Shown: positions 1 through 7,752 of the stretch, piece by piece
Layout: every line of letters begins with the position of its first letter
How positions within the stretch are numbered: the first letter of the stretch is position 1
Source of the DNA: Paenibacillus sp.
GTDB taxonomy: Bacteria; Bacillota; Bacilli; Paenibacillales; NBRC-103111
Reading direction: 5' to 3'
Length of the DNA: 20,074 bases
Assembly: GCA_029239545.1 (NCBI GenBank)
Contig: JARBUQ010000065.1
Coordinates: 1-20,074, forward strand
Translations under genes and position numbers: made by a program
Notes under the pieces: generated by a model
Databases searched by the model: none
What the model saw: the letters and a program-made list of their open reading frames with translations, nothing else
Told to the model about the DNA's origin: nothing

Positions 1-24
1 CGCTCTAGCAGCGAATGAAGCAGC

Positions 25-53
25 TTGTAATGGTGCATACGTTCTGCTATAGT
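25..53 (+). promoter_or_regulatory. Probable sigma-A promoter of the rpsF-ssb-rpsR operon
   Basis: TTGTAA (25-30), a 17-bp spacer and TATAGT (48-53) form a good vegetative promoter. A TG pair at 45-46 supplies an extended -10 element. Transcription would begin near 60, leaving a leader of about 80 nt before rpsF. That leader contains a short hairpin (GCGAG 62-66 with CTCGC 83-87). Read from sequence only. Confidence 0.65.
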
Positions 54-139
54 ATTATAGTGCGAGTTTTGAACGTGAAAGTCTCGCTCCTTGCTCTCGA
101 TAGATCGGGGGCCTTAAGTCCAAAAGGAGGTGAAAGAGC

Positions 140-424
140 ATGCGCAAATATGAAGTCATGTATATTATTCGTACGGATATTGAACAAGAAGTTGTTCAAG
201 CAACGATCGAAAAATTCCAAGGCATCATCAATAACGGTGGCGAAATCGTAAAGCATGATGTTATGGGAAAACGCCGTCTTGCGTATGAGATCAACAAGTT
301 TCGTGATGGCCATTATGTATTGGTACATTTCAATGCAGAACCAGCTGTTGTAGCGGAACTTGACCGTGTAATGAAGATTTCTGATGAAATCATTCGTTAC
401 CTGATCGTCAAAGACGTAGCTTAA
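140..424 (+). CDS. rpsF: 30S ribosomal protein S6
   Basis: Ribosomal protein S6 of the small-subunit platform, which binds 16S rRNA together with S18. The 94-aa product begins MRKYEVMYIIRTDIEQE, the typical S6 opening. It has the expected central segment with HDVMGKRRLAYEI and ends with IIRYLIVKDVA; the length is normal for Bacillales S6. The ATG follows a near-perfect Shine-Dalgarno, AAAGGAGGTGA, just upstream. It is the first gene of an operon with ssb 44 bp downstream and then rpsR, the standard arrangement. A longer ORF starting at 15 in another frame overlaps it but has no such features. Confidence 0.97.
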   Translation: MRKYEVMYIIRTDIEQEVVQATIEKFQGIINNGGEIVKHDVMGKRRLAYEINKFRDGHYVLVHFNAEPAVVAELDRVMKISDEIIRYLIVKDVA

Positions 425-468
425 TCTCGGCATGCCGAGCGTCAGGATCGTTATGGGGAGGAATTCAA

Positions 469-990
469 TTGTTAAATCGTGTTATTCTGATCGGTCGTCT
501 TACGCGAGATCCTGAATTGCGGTACACTCCATCAGGAGTTGCTGTAACCCAGTTTACGCTTGCAGTAGATCGTCCGTTTTCCAACCAACAAAACCAACAA
601 AGAGAAGCCGATTTTCTTAATATAGTAACTTGGAGGCAGCTTGCTGAGACATGCGCGAATTATTTGCGCAAGGGACGGCTGACTGCGGTCGAGGGCCGAA
701 TTCAAGTGCGCAATTATGATAACAACGAAGGAAAGCGCGTATACGTGACAGAAATTATAGCGGATAACGTTCGTTTTCTGGAGTCGGGTAACAATGCTGG
801 TGGCGGTACCGGTGGCAGTACCAGTCGAGAGGATGCTCCTCCTGTAGAAGGCGGAAGACCTTACGGCGGCAACAGTAGCGGTGGCAACGGTGGTAACCGG
901 AATAATGGTGGGAATTCACGAGACAATTCGGATCCGTTCGCAGACGATGGCAAACCCATCGATATTTCGGATGATGACTTACCATTTTAA
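469..990 (+). CDS. ssb: Single-stranded DNA-binding protein SSB
   Basis: Binds and protects single-stranded DNA at forks and recruits replication and repair partners. The 173-aa protein has an N-terminal OB-fold (about residues 1-105; MLNRVILIGRLTRDPELRYT is a hallmark opening, with NIVTWRQLAE following). A flexible Gly/Asn-rich linker covers about 108-150. The acidic tail ends DISDDDLPF, the conserved partner-binding tip. The start is a TTG at 469, preceded by GGGGAGG at 455-461; no in-frame ATG fits better. It lies between the genes for its operon mates S6 and S18. The linker DNA (about 790-915) is GGN-rich and repetitive, as usual for SSB. Confidence 0.97.
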   Translation: MLNRVILIGRLTRDPELRYTPSGVAVTQFTLAVDRPFSNQQNQQREADFLNIVTWRQLAETCANYLRKGRLTAVEGRIQVRNYDNNEGKRVYVTEIIADNVRFLESGNNAGGGTGGSTSREDAPPVEGGRPYGGNSSGGNGGNRNNGGNSRDNSDPFADDGKPIDISDDDLPF

Positions 991-1011
991 GGTGAAAGGA
1001 ATGAAGATCGG

Positions 1012-1299
1012 ATGATGAACAACAGAAGAAATGACAGCGGCGAAGAGCGCGGCGAGCGTAAGTTCTCCCGTGGCAAAGGCGGTCGCAACAAGCGCCGTAA
1101 AGTTTGCTACTTCACTGTTAACAAGATCAAGCATATCGATTACAAAGATATCGAGACGTTGAAGAAATTCGTCAGCGAACGTGGGAAGATTCTTCCTCGT
1201 CGTGTAACTGGTACTTCCGCGAAGTATCAACGTATGTTGACGATTGCAATCAAACGCTCCCGTACAATCGCATTGCTTCCATACACAACAGATAACTAA
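1012..1299 (+). CDS. rpsR: 30S ribosomal protein S18
   Basis: S18 binds S6 and 16S rRNA in the 30S platform. The 95-aa product carries the diagnostic core NKRRKVCYFT, IDYKDIETLKKFVSERGK, ILPRRVTGT and the end IALLPYTTDN. It is about 16 residues longer than Bacillus subtilis S18 because of a hydrophilic Arg/Glu-rich N-terminal extension (MMNNRRNDSGEERGERKF). Two adjacent ATGs (1012 and 1015) are possible starts; AAGGTGAAAGGA upstream serves either. It is the last gene of the operon and is followed directly by a strong hairpin. Confidence 0.96.
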   Translation: MMNNRRNDSGEERGERKFSRGKGGRNKRRKVCYFTVNKIKHIDYKDIETLKKFVSERGKILPRRVTGTSAKYQRMLTIAIKRSRTIALLPYTTDN

Positions 1300-1309
1300 G
1301 CATATAGAT

Positions 1310-1347
1310 AAGAACAGGCAGCGCCAACTTGAGCGCTGCCTGTTCTT
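1310..1347. terminator. Hairpin terminator between convergent rpsR and the GDSL hydrolase gene
   Basis: A perfect 15-bp inverted repeat: AAGAACAGGCAGCGC (1310-1324), an 8-nt loop, and its complement at 1333-1347. It sits between the stop codons of two convergent genes, so it probably ends transcription from both sides. Neither side has a long uninterrupted T run, so the U-tract is weak although the stem is very stable. Confidence 0.75.
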
Positions 1348-1361
1348 GTATAATGGGCGTT

Positions 1362-2615
1362 TTATAGATTGATGTAAGCGGAATGACTAGGGGCAATATA
1401 GTCTACATGCAAACCAAGTCCTTCAACCATGAGACGGAGCGGCACATAGGTCTTGCTTTCATCTGCGCTGCTAATGTACAAAGGAATATCTTTAATCTCC
1501 TTGTATTGACCGTTTGATTTCATCCAGGAGGAACCGATAGTAAGCTCTACAACATTGCTGTTCATATGGATCGTTGCGGTCTGGGTCTCTATATTCCAGT
1601 CAACTTGAGCTCCAAGTGCTTCTGTGTACTCGCGAAGCGGAACAAACGTTGTATTGTCAATCAGGGTTGGAAGATGAGGCGTATCCAGTACAAGGCCGCC
1701 TACTACAACGTTGATTCTACCTTCAGTCCTAGTAGCGGGTTTGTTCTCGCCCCAGATCGTCTTGGCAAACACCTCTGCAATTAGCGCATATCCGGATTGC
1801 TTGGGATGAATATCGCTTTTGGACACAATATAAGTATGAATACCTTCTTTACCAACGAACGCAGCAGCGATAGGAGCCATTTGAACCGCATGCTTCTGCT
1901 CTACGAAAGGTTTAATTGCCGCTTGCAGGGCCGCTCTGAATTTGTCGCTTACTTCATTAAGCTTGTCATAAATATCTCGATTCAGTGGTGGATAAGGTTG
2001 ATACTGATCAGCTACAATGATCTGTACTTTGGGATTAAGGGCGTACAATTGAGTAAGAATAGCGGATAAATTATCCTGGTACTGCTTAAGTTTGTCGGAA
2101 GCAAGCACTTGAAGCTGTTCATTGGTCATCGAATTGTTCAAGAAATTCCGGACCAAATCTGTACCCAGATCATTTCCGCCAACTGTAAGGGTAATCAGAG
2201 TAGCCTCAGTCAAATCCTGCTTAATCTTAGCATGATTCGCCAGCATCTCATCTGCTCGGAAGTCGGGTAAGCCCGGTTGGATGTCGGCAGTGGTTACTTT
2301 CTTCCCGCTCGCAACGGCTTGGAGCATTAATTTGAGACCATTGCTGGATAAGCCGCCAAGGCCGTAATTCACCATAGTAGCGCTGCCGTGGAACAGGGAT
2401 TGCTCATACAAGCGATCAACGAATCCGTAAGGCATAACCGTCTTGTCCATGTCAGGCTCGAAGCCGAGAGTAAGCGAGTCTCCTAGGGCAACATATTTGG
2501 TCGCAATCGAAGCTTCAGATGAAACGGTTGTTGTCTCAGCAGAGACGGGGATTGCCAGACCCAGCAGTAAAGTGGCAGCCATGAGCAGGGTGGTGATCAT
2601 CTTTCGTTTATTCAA
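1362..2615 (-). CDS. Secreted SGNH/GDSL-family hydrolase with C-terminal stalk domain
   Basis: A predicted extracellular esterase or lipase-like hydrolase of 417 aa. Residues 1-26 are a signal peptide (basic start, hydrophobic core, cleavage after VSA). The SGNH catalytic domain spans about 38-290. Visible motifs are GDSL with nucleophile Ser47, the block II Gly region near YGLGGLSSNG, GGND (Asn148), and the C-terminal SDIHPKQSG with Asp268/His270. Residues about 300-417 form a domain like the copper amine oxidase N-terminal (stalk) domain, with two copies of a TFVPLRE / TYVPLRL motif. This is common in Paenibacillus secreted proteins, where it probably acts in surface attachment rather than catalysis. 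The start is TTG at 2615, with GGAGG 9 nt upstream. It is transcribed opposite to all large neighbours and interrupts the rpsR-yybS region. The substrate cannot be deduced; SGNH proteins act on lipids, acetylated sugars and other esters. Confidence 0.9.
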   Translation of the reverse strand: MNKRKMITTLLMAATLLLGLAIPVSAETTTVSSEASIATKYVALGDSLTLGFEPDMDKTVMPYGFVDRLYEQSLFHGSATMVNYGLGGLSSNGLKLMLQAVASGKKVTTADIQPGLPDFRADEMLANHAKIKQDLTEATLITLTVGGNDLGTDLVRNFLNNSMTNEQLQVLASDKLKQYQDNLSAILTQLYALNPKVQIIVADQYQPYPPLNRDIYDKLNEVSDKFRAALQAAIKPFVEQKHAVQMAPIAAAFVGKEGIHTYIVSKSDIHPKQSGYALIAEVFAKTIWGENKPATRTEGRINVVVGGLVLDTPHLPTLIDNTTFVPLREYTEALGAQVDWNIETQTATIHMNSNVVELTIGSSWMKSNGQYKEIKDIPLYISSADESKTYVPLRLMVEGLGLHVDYIAPSHSAYINL

Positions 2616-2675
2616 TGGTTGTTCCCTCCGAAATATGGATTCTTAGTATAGGTTGTTCCTACAGTAAAAGATTCT

Positions 2676-2736
2676 ACACATGAAGCGAAAACCCTGCTTC
2701 TTCTTAAGGAAGTCCGCTTCATTGAATGTCATGTGT
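2676..2736. repeat. Nested inverted repeats in the divergent GDSL/yybS intergenic region
   Basis: ATGAAGCG (2680-2687) pairs with CGCTTCAT (2715-2722). The overlapping ACACATGA (2676-2683) pairs with TCATGTGT (2729-2736). The two pairings share bases, so they are partly mutually exclusive. They lie between a minus-strand and a plus-strand gene and upstream of the yybS promoter. They could be an operator or a structured element; there is no T run, so they do not look like a terminator. Confidence 0.4.
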
Positions 2737-2780
2737 TCTCGTCCATTAGGAAAGAGGATAGGACGTGACCTGACGATTTG

Positions 2781-2789
2781 TGGTATAAT
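2781..2789 (+). promoter_or_regulatory. Extended -10 promoter of the yybS-gdpP-rplI-dnaB cluster
   Basis: TGGTATAAT gives a consensus -10 (TATAAT, 2784-2789) with the TG of an extended -10. No good -35 hexamer lies at the right distance, which extended -10 promoters tolerate. It is 31 bp before the yybS start and fits transcription of the whole downstream cluster. Confidence 0.6.
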
Positions 2790-2819
2790 GAACAGTAATT
2801 TGGGTCAGAGGTGACGTAG

Positions 2820-3755
2820 TTGAAAAAGCAGCCATTGCTTTGGAGCTTCATCTATTTGGTGCTGCTCTTGCTTTCCTTTACACCGTTCGTTCTCATTACC
2901 ATTAGCTTGATGATGATCCCGATCGTGATTTTGTATGTGAAGCTGGATTTGAAACGATTTATTGTGCATCATGTAGTAATCTTGCTCGCCGTGTATTTCG
3001 TATCCTTCATGTTTGGGGTAAGCTTGCTGGGGACGGTAGCTGCTATCCTGACGCTGTTCTTTTTGATTCCAAGTGTTGTGATCGGGAAAATGTACCAGAA
3101 GCGGGCAGCCGCGAGAAGTGTATTGACGGCCGGTGTAGTGGCCATGTTGGCCCAGTTGTTGTTGCTGCTGCTCATCCTGACCTTGTCGGGTGTTCATGTG
3201 ATCGACGAGATGAGAGCTTACATGAAGAATAGTATGGAGACTCTTCCCGCAGAGCTCAAGAGTATGGTACCAGCTGACCTGCTGGATCAGATCCTGCAAG
3301 TGATGACCCAGCTATTGCCGTTGTATTTAATTGGGTTCTCTTTGTACTACACGGTAATTACTCACTGGTTAGCACGCAAATTCCTCGTTCGAAGCGGGGA
3401 ACCCCTTCCCGGATTGAAGCCAGCCAAGGATTGGATGCTGCCGCGTTCGCTGATCTGGTATTATTTGATTGCTTTGATCTTAAGCTATATATATGTAGAC
3501 CCGGACAATTCAATGATTTTTATGATTCTGTTAAATATTATGCCGCTTATGATGTTTGCTTTTACTGTACAAGCGTTCGGGTTCTTGTTCTTTATCGCTG
3601 CCCAGCGGGGGTGGTCAACGAAGGTGCCGAAGACGATTTCTGTGATCGGGGTTCTTGTCCTTATTCTAATCCCCTTTCTGATGCAATTGGTAAGCTTGCT
3701 GGGCCTGTTCGATGTAGCTTTTCCAATTCGGGACCGGTTTAAGAAAGCATCATAG
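2820..3755 (+). CDS. yybS: YybS family (DUF2232) integral membrane protein
   Basis: A multi-pass membrane protein of 311 aa with no known enzymatic motif, matching the YybS/DUF2232 family by hydrophobic pattern and by position directly before gdpP. About eight hydrophobic segments are visible, for example about residues 5-40, 50-70, 95-120, 160-185, 213-230, 235-265 and 280-300. The C-terminus is basic (FPIRDRFKKAS). Such proteins resemble S-component-like transporters, but no substrate is established. The start is TTG at 2820, with AGAGGTGA just upstream. It is 17 bp from gdpP and probably cotranscribed with it. Confidence 0.85.
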   Translation: MKKQPLLWSFIYLVLLLLSFTPFVLITISLMMIPIVILYVKLDLKRFIVHHVVILLAVYFVSFMFGVSLLGTVAAILTLFFLIPSVVIGKMYQKRAAARSVLTAGVVAMLAQLLLLLLILTLSGVHVIDEMRAYMKNSMETLPAELKSMVPADLLDQILQVMTQLLPLYLIGFSLYYTVITHWLARKFLVRSGEPLPGLKPAKDWMLPRSLIWYYLIALILSYIYVDPDNSMIFMILLNIMPLMMFAFTVQAFGFLFFIAAQRGWSTKVPKTISVIGVLVLILIPFLMQLVSLLGLFDVAFPIRDRFKKAS

Positions 3756-3772
3756 GGTTAGGGAGCGACACT

Positions 3773-5734
3773 ATGCCGAAGTTTCTAGTGAATCGATGGC
3801 ACGGCTTGCATATATACGGGGTATTCGGAGTCATTCTCCTCCTGTCAGGGCTGTTCATGTTCTATGAATGGATTCTGGGTACGGTAGGCTTGCTGCTGGG
3901 TGCCGGGCTCGTTTATTATACGGCTGCTGCTGAGAAAGCATTTCGCAAAGAGCTGAACCAGTACTCGGCTACCCTGTCTCATCGCGTCAAGAAAGCGGGC
4001 AATGAAGTATTCAACGAGCTGCCCATTGGGATTGTATTATTTGATGAAGAGCGGATTGTTCAATGGAACAACCCGTTCATGGCCCAACTGCTGTCCAAGG
4101 AAACCTTGATCGGGGAAAGCTTGCTCGAGCTGTTTCCTACTCTCAAGGGGAAGTCAGACAAGGACGGACGGTTAGAGCTAAGCGTAGGCAAGCATATATT
4201 CCAGGTGATTATCAAAGCTGAGCAGAGGCTTATGTACTTCCAGGATGTTACAGCGATGACGGTCATCAGCAAACGTTTCGAAGAAGAGAAGATCGCCATC
4301 GGAATCGTAATGCTGGACAATCTGGACGAAGCAACACAGGGAATGGATGATCAGAGCAGAAGTCTGATGTTAGCCAAGACAACAGGGGGATTGACGAGCT
4401 GGGCGCAAAAATACGAGCTATTCTTACGTCGAACCGCCTCAGACCGCTTCCTGTTCGTGACGAATATCAGGTCGCTGCGATTGTTAGAGCAATCCCGATT
4501 CGATGTACTAGATGATGTTCGGGACAATACCATCGAGAATAAAGTGCCTATGACCCTTAGCATCGGAATAGGGGCAGGCGGAGATACCCTGGTTGAGATA
4601 GGACAGTTGGCACAGACGAGCCTGGATATGGCGCTGGGACGCGGAGGCGACCAGGTGGCGGTTAAGGTAGGACAGAGGCTCTCATTCTATGGAGGGCGCT
4701 CGAATGCTGTGGAGAAACGCACACGCGTGCGGGCACGCGTTATCTCTCATGCTATGCGAGATCTGATTCGTGAAAGCGATAAAGTCATCATAATGGGACA
4801 TCGGTTCCCCGATATGGATGCCATTGGAGCAGCGATTGGTGTGCTGAAGGCGGTCCAGGTCAGTCATAAGGAAGGGTATATCGTCCTGGAAGGCGTGAAT
4901 CCTTCCATTATGAAGCTGATGGAGACGGTCAAATCGGATGAGAGGCTGTACAGGTGGTTTGTAACACCTGAGCAGGCGATGCAGATTACGACTCCACGCA
5001 GCTTGGCCGTAGTGGTCGATACTCACAAAGCTTCAATGGTGGCCGAACCCAAGCTGCTGCAGCAAACCCAACGAATTATGGTAATCGATCATCATCGCCG
5101 TAGTGAGGAATTCATTAATGAAGCGACCTTGATCTACATGGAGCCTTATGCCTCTTCCACATGCGAGCTGGTCACGGAATTGCTGCAGTACTTCCAGGAT
5201 CGGTTAACGATGGAGGTGCTCGAAGCGACAGTATTGCTTGCAGGAATTGTAGTGGATACGAAGAGCTTCGCGCTGCGAACAGGCGCCAGGACGTTCGAGG
5301 CTGCTTCCTTCCTAAGACGCAATGGTGCAGATGCCGGACTCATTCAGCGGATGCTGAAGGAAGATCTCGAAGCATTCATCCGCAAGGCCGAGGTTATCAA
5401 ACATGCCGAAATTATGTACGAGCATATCGCGGTGGCTGCAACAGCATCTGGAAGTAAATATCCCCAACTGCTAATTGCCCAGGCGGCAGACACTTTGATC
5501 AATATGACCGATATAATGGCATCCTTCGTAGTCAGCGAGCGAACAGATGGCTTAATCGGGATCAGCGCTCGCTCTTTGGGGCAGATCAATGTGCAAGTCG
5601 TCATGGAGCGGTTAGGCGGGGGCGGGCATCTGACGAATGCAGCGACTCAGTTGGAGGGGAAGCTGGAGGATGCCGTGCAGAAGCTGAAAGAGGTACTTAA
5701 ACAAATGAATGATGAGGAGGGGTTGTTCGAATGA
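3773..5734 (+). CDS. gdpP: Cyclic-di-AMP phosphodiesterase GdpP
   Basis: Hydrolyses c-di-AMP to pApA at the membrane, setting levels of a messenger that controls potassium and osmotic balance and cell-wall stress. The 653-aa protein has the family architecture. Two N-terminal transmembrane segments (about 12-31 and 33-52) are followed by a PAS domain (about 75-165). A degenerate GGDEF domain (about 172-305) keeps only GGDQ at 291-294. The C-terminal DHH/DHHA1 module (about 335-645) carries the metal-binding residues His343, Asp347 and Asp349 (MGHRFPDMDA), Asp416 (VVVDTHK), DHH 439-441 and Asp495. The DHHA1 motif GGGGH is at 615-619. All expected catalytic residues are present and the length matches B. 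subtilis GdpP (YybT). The stop overlaps the rplI start by 4 bp (ATGA), implying translational coupling. Confidence 0.96.
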   Translation: MPKFLVNRWHGLHIYGVFGVILLLSGLFMFYEWILGTVGLLLGAGLVYYTAAAEKAFRKELNQYSATLSHRVKKAGNEVFNELPIGIVLFDEERIVQWNNPFMAQLLSKETLIGESLLELFPTLKGKSDKDGRLELSVGKHIFQVIIKAEQRLMYFQDVTAMTVISKRFEEEKIAIGIVMLDNLDEATQGMDDQSRSLMLAKTTGGLTSWAQKYELFLRRTASDRFLFVTNIRSLRLLEQSRFDVLDDVRDNTIENKVPMTLSIGIGAGGDTLVEIGQLAQTSLDMALGRGGDQVAVKVGQRLSFYGGRSNAVEKRTRVRARVISHAMRDLIRESDKVIIMGHRFPDMDAIGAAIGVLKAVQVSHKEGYIVLEGVNPSIMKLMETVKSDERLYRWFVTPEQAMQITTPRSLAVVVDTHKASMVAEPKLLQQTQRIMVIDHHRRSEEFINEATLIYMEPYASSTCELVTELLQYFQDRLTMEVLEATVLLAGIVVDTKSFALRTGARTFEAASFLRRNGADAGLIQRMLKEDLEAFIRKAEVIKHAEIMYEHIAVAATASGSKYPQLLIAQAADTLINMTDIMASFVVSERTDGLIGISARSLGQINVQVVMERLGGGGHLTNAATQLEGKLEDAVQKLKEVLKQMNDEEGLFE

Positions 5735-6177
5735 AAGTGATTTTTCTGAAGGACGTCAAGGGACAGGGTAAAAAAGGTGAGGTTAAGGATTTGTCGGAAG
5801 GGTATGTACGTAACTTTTTACTGCCACAAAAACTAGCAGCACTAGCATCAGATGGAAATGTAAAACAATTGGAGCAGCAGAAATCAGCAGAGAAGAAGCG
5901 TAAGGACAAAGAGAAGGAAGATGCTCAGACACTTGCCGCCAAGCTGGGGGAAACGACCATTGTAATTAAGGCCAAGTCCGGAGAGGGCGGCCGTTTATTC
6001 GGGTCTATCACCAACAAACAAATTGCAGAAGAGATGGAGAAACAAGGCCTCTCGATCGATAAACGCAAAATTATTATGAATGATGCTATACGGGTGCTTG
6101 GCGTGACTACGATCTCTATTAAGCTTCATCCCGATGTGACGGCTCAGGTTAATGTGCAGGTTACAGAAGAGAAGTAA
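5731..6177 (+). CDS. rplI: 50S ribosomal protein L9
   Basis: L9 binds 23S rRNA and projects from the ribosome on a long helix. The 148-aa product has the signature start MKVIFLKDVKGQGKKGEVKD, then EGYVRNFLLPQKLA. A charged helix covers about 45-75. The C-terminal domain includes GGRLFGSITNKQIAEEM and IKLHPDVTAQVNVQV. Length is normal. The ATG overlaps the gdpP stop, with GAGGAGGGG upstream inside gdpP, and dnaB follows after 36 bp. Confidence 0.97.
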   Translation: MKVIFLKDVKGQGKKGEVKDLSEGYVRNFLLPQKLAALASDGNVKQLEQQKSAEKKRKDKEKEDAQTLAAKLGETTIVIKAKSGEGGRLFGSITNKQIAEEMEKQGLSIDKRKIIMNDAIRVLGVTTISIKLHPDVTAQVNVQVTEEK

Positions 6178-6213
6178 CTCTATCAAGTAGAGAGCAAGAT
6201 ATAAGGAGAGGAA

Positions 6214-7578
6214 ATGGACATGAACGGGGAAATGTTTCTCGACCGCATCCCTCCACAAAATTTGGAAGCCGAGCAAGCTGTATTGGGAGCGATTCTGCTT
6301 GATAGCGAAGCGCTTGTCACAGCATTGGAGCGTGTAAGCGACGAAGACTTCTACAGAACGGCTCATCAGCATATCTTCGCTGCTATGCAAGAATTGGGGC
6401 AGCAGGATGAGCCTGTCGATCTGATCACGCTAACCGCCAAGCTGCAGGACAAGCAGCAGTTGGAGGACATTGGCGGCGTATCGTACTTGACTTCGCTTGC
6501 CAATGCAGTCCCAACGGCTGCTAATGTGGACTACTATGCGCAGATCGTAGAAGAGAAGTCTATGCTGCGCCGTTTGATCCGGACAGCAACGCAGATCGTG
6601 AGCAACGGTTATGCCGGGGGAGAAGAAGTCAGCGATCTGCTGAATGAAGCAGAACGCAAGATTCTCGAGATCTCGAACAGGCGGGCAGGCAATGGCTTCG
6701 TGTCGATCCGCGACGTGCTTATGGAAGTATTCGAGCGTGTCGAATTTCTATACAATCACAAGGGAGGAGCTACTGGGATTCCGTCTGGTTTCACCGATCT
6801 CGATCGGATGACCTCCGGCTTCCAGCGCTCTGACCTGATTATTGTTGCTGCCCGACCTTCTGTCGGTAAAACTGCGTTCGCGCTGAATATTGCACAGAAC
6901 GTCGGGGTTCGCGCCAAAGAGACGGTAGCCATCTTCAGTCTCGAGATGGGCGCCGCGCAGCTTGTCCAGCGGATGATCTGCGCGGAAGCCAATGTAGACG
7001 CTACACGGATGCGTACGGGCTTCCTGGAGGGCGATGACTGGGAGAAGCTTACGATGGCGATTGGAACGCTGTCAGAGGCGAACATCTATATTGATGATTC
7101 GCCGTCTGTGACGGTCGCAGATATTCGTGCCAAATGCCGTCGACTGAAGAAGGAGAAAGGGCTTGGCATGATTCTGATTGACTACCTGCAGCTCATTGCA
7201 GGTCGCGGGAAGGGCGGCGAGAATCGGCAGCAGGAAGTATCCGAGATCTCGCGGACATTGAAGGCGATTGCGAGGGAGCTGAACGTGCCGGTTATCGCAC
7301 TATCGCAGCTTAGTCGTGGTGTAGAGCAGCGTCAGGACAAACGCCCGATGATGTCTGACTTGCGGGAATCCGGATCGATTGAGCAAGATGCGGATATCGT
7401 AGCCTTCTTATACCGGGACGATTATTATGATAAAGAGTCCGAGAAGAAGAACATTATTGAAATTATTATAGCGAAGCAGCGGAATGGACCAGTAGGAACG
7501 GTAGAGCTTGTTTTCTTGAAGAATTTCAACAAATTTGTGAGCATAGACCGACAGTACGTGCCAGAAGCGGCCGGTTAA
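6214..7578 (+). CDS. dnaB: Replicative DNA helicase DnaB (DnaC of B. subtilis)
   Basis: The hexameric 5'-3' helicase that unwinds DNA at the fork. The 454-aa protein has an N-terminal primase-interacting domain (RIPPQNLEAEQAVLGAILLD near the start), a linker helix, and a RecA-like ATPase domain from about 185. The Walker A motif ARPSVGKT is at 213-220, the catalytic Glu region FSLEMG at 241-246, and the Walker B/H3 motif LIDYLQLI around 321-328. The DLRESGSIEQDAD segment follows near the C-terminus. The start ATG 6214 has AAGGAGAGG 3 nt upstream; the in-frame ATG 6220 is an alternative. No intein or insertion is present. Confidence 0.97.
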   Translation: MDMNGEMFLDRIPPQNLEAEQAVLGAILLDSEALVTALERVSDEDFYRTAHQHIFAAMQELGQQDEPVDLITLTAKLQDKQQLEDIGGVSYLTSLANAVPTAANVDYYAQIVEEKSMLRRLIRTATQIVSNGYAGGEEVSDLLNEAERKILEISNRRAGNGFVSIRDVLMEVFERVEFLYNHKGGATGIPSGFTDLDRMTSGFQRSDLIIVAARPSVGKTAFALNIAQNVGVRAKETVAIFSLEMGAAQLVQRMICAEANVDATRMRTGFLEGDDWEKLTMAIGTLSEANIYIDDSPSVTVADIRAKCRRLKKEKGLGMILIDYLQLIAGRGKGGENRQQEVSEISRTLKAIARELNVPVIALSQLSRGVEQRQDKRPMMSDLRESGSIEQDADIVAFLYRDDYYDKESEKKNIIEIIIAKQRNGPVGTVELVFLKNFNKFVSIDRQYVPEAAG

Positions 7579-7605
7579 TGGACAAGTCGGCCCATAATAA
7601 GGACG

Positions 7606-7649
7606 AATTCCGAACAATCCCACGAACTCTTGTGGCATTGTTCGTTTTT
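7606..7649 (+). promoter_or_regulatory. PurR operator (two inverted PurBox motifs) upstream of purA
   Basis: AATTCCGAACAAT (7606-7618) matches the PurBox consensus AWWWCCGAACWWT exactly. The bottom strand of 7637-7649 reads AAAAACGAACAAT, one mismatch from consensus. The two boxes face each other across 18 bp and end 1 bp before the -35 hexamer of the purA promoter. In Bacillus the PurR repressor binds such pairs and releases in response to PRPP. Here the same bases also form a terminator-like stem. Confidence 0.72.
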
Positions 7650-7652
7650 ATT
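7611..7652 (+). terminator. Probable rho-independent terminator of the dnaB transcript, overlapping the PurBoxes
   Basis: CGAACAAT (7611-7618) pairs with ATTGTTCG (7637-7644), and CCAC (7620-7623) with GTGG (7632-7635) around one C-C mismatch. The loop is 8 nt. TTTTTATT follows at once. It lies 32 bp after the dnaB stop, so it is well placed to end the yybS-dnaB transcript. Confidence 0.65.
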
Positions 7653-7679
7653 GACTTTGCTATAGGGGACTGTTAAACT
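7651..7679 (+). promoter_or_regulatory. purA promoter
   Basis: TTGACT (7651-7656), a 17-bp spacer and TAAACT (7674-7679). It starts directly after the PurBox pair, fitting PurR repression of purA. The transcript would have a leader of about 65 nt with a small stem, GGTGTG/CACACC, around 7716-7732. Confidence 0.65.
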
Positions 7680-7752
7680 TAATAATGCCGCTCTCCGACG
7701 GGTGCGGCTTATCTTGGTGTGTGCTCCACACCACCTTACGGGGGTATGAGGA

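Noticed and set aside
54..139. S6:S18 autoregulatory RNA leader upstream of rpsF
   Set aside because: Such leaders carry a conserved CCG in a bulged hairpin; the leader here has one short hairpin but no CCG on the + strand, so the motif cannot be claimed.
780..915. GGN-rich repeats in ssb as a separate repeat element
   Set aside because: They encode the Gly/Asn-rich flexible linker normal in SSB proteins.
2805..3299. 164-aa minus-strand ORF opposite yybS
   Set aside because: Gln/His-rich shadow of a Leu-rich membrane-protein gene; typical of antisense reading of hydrophobic codons.
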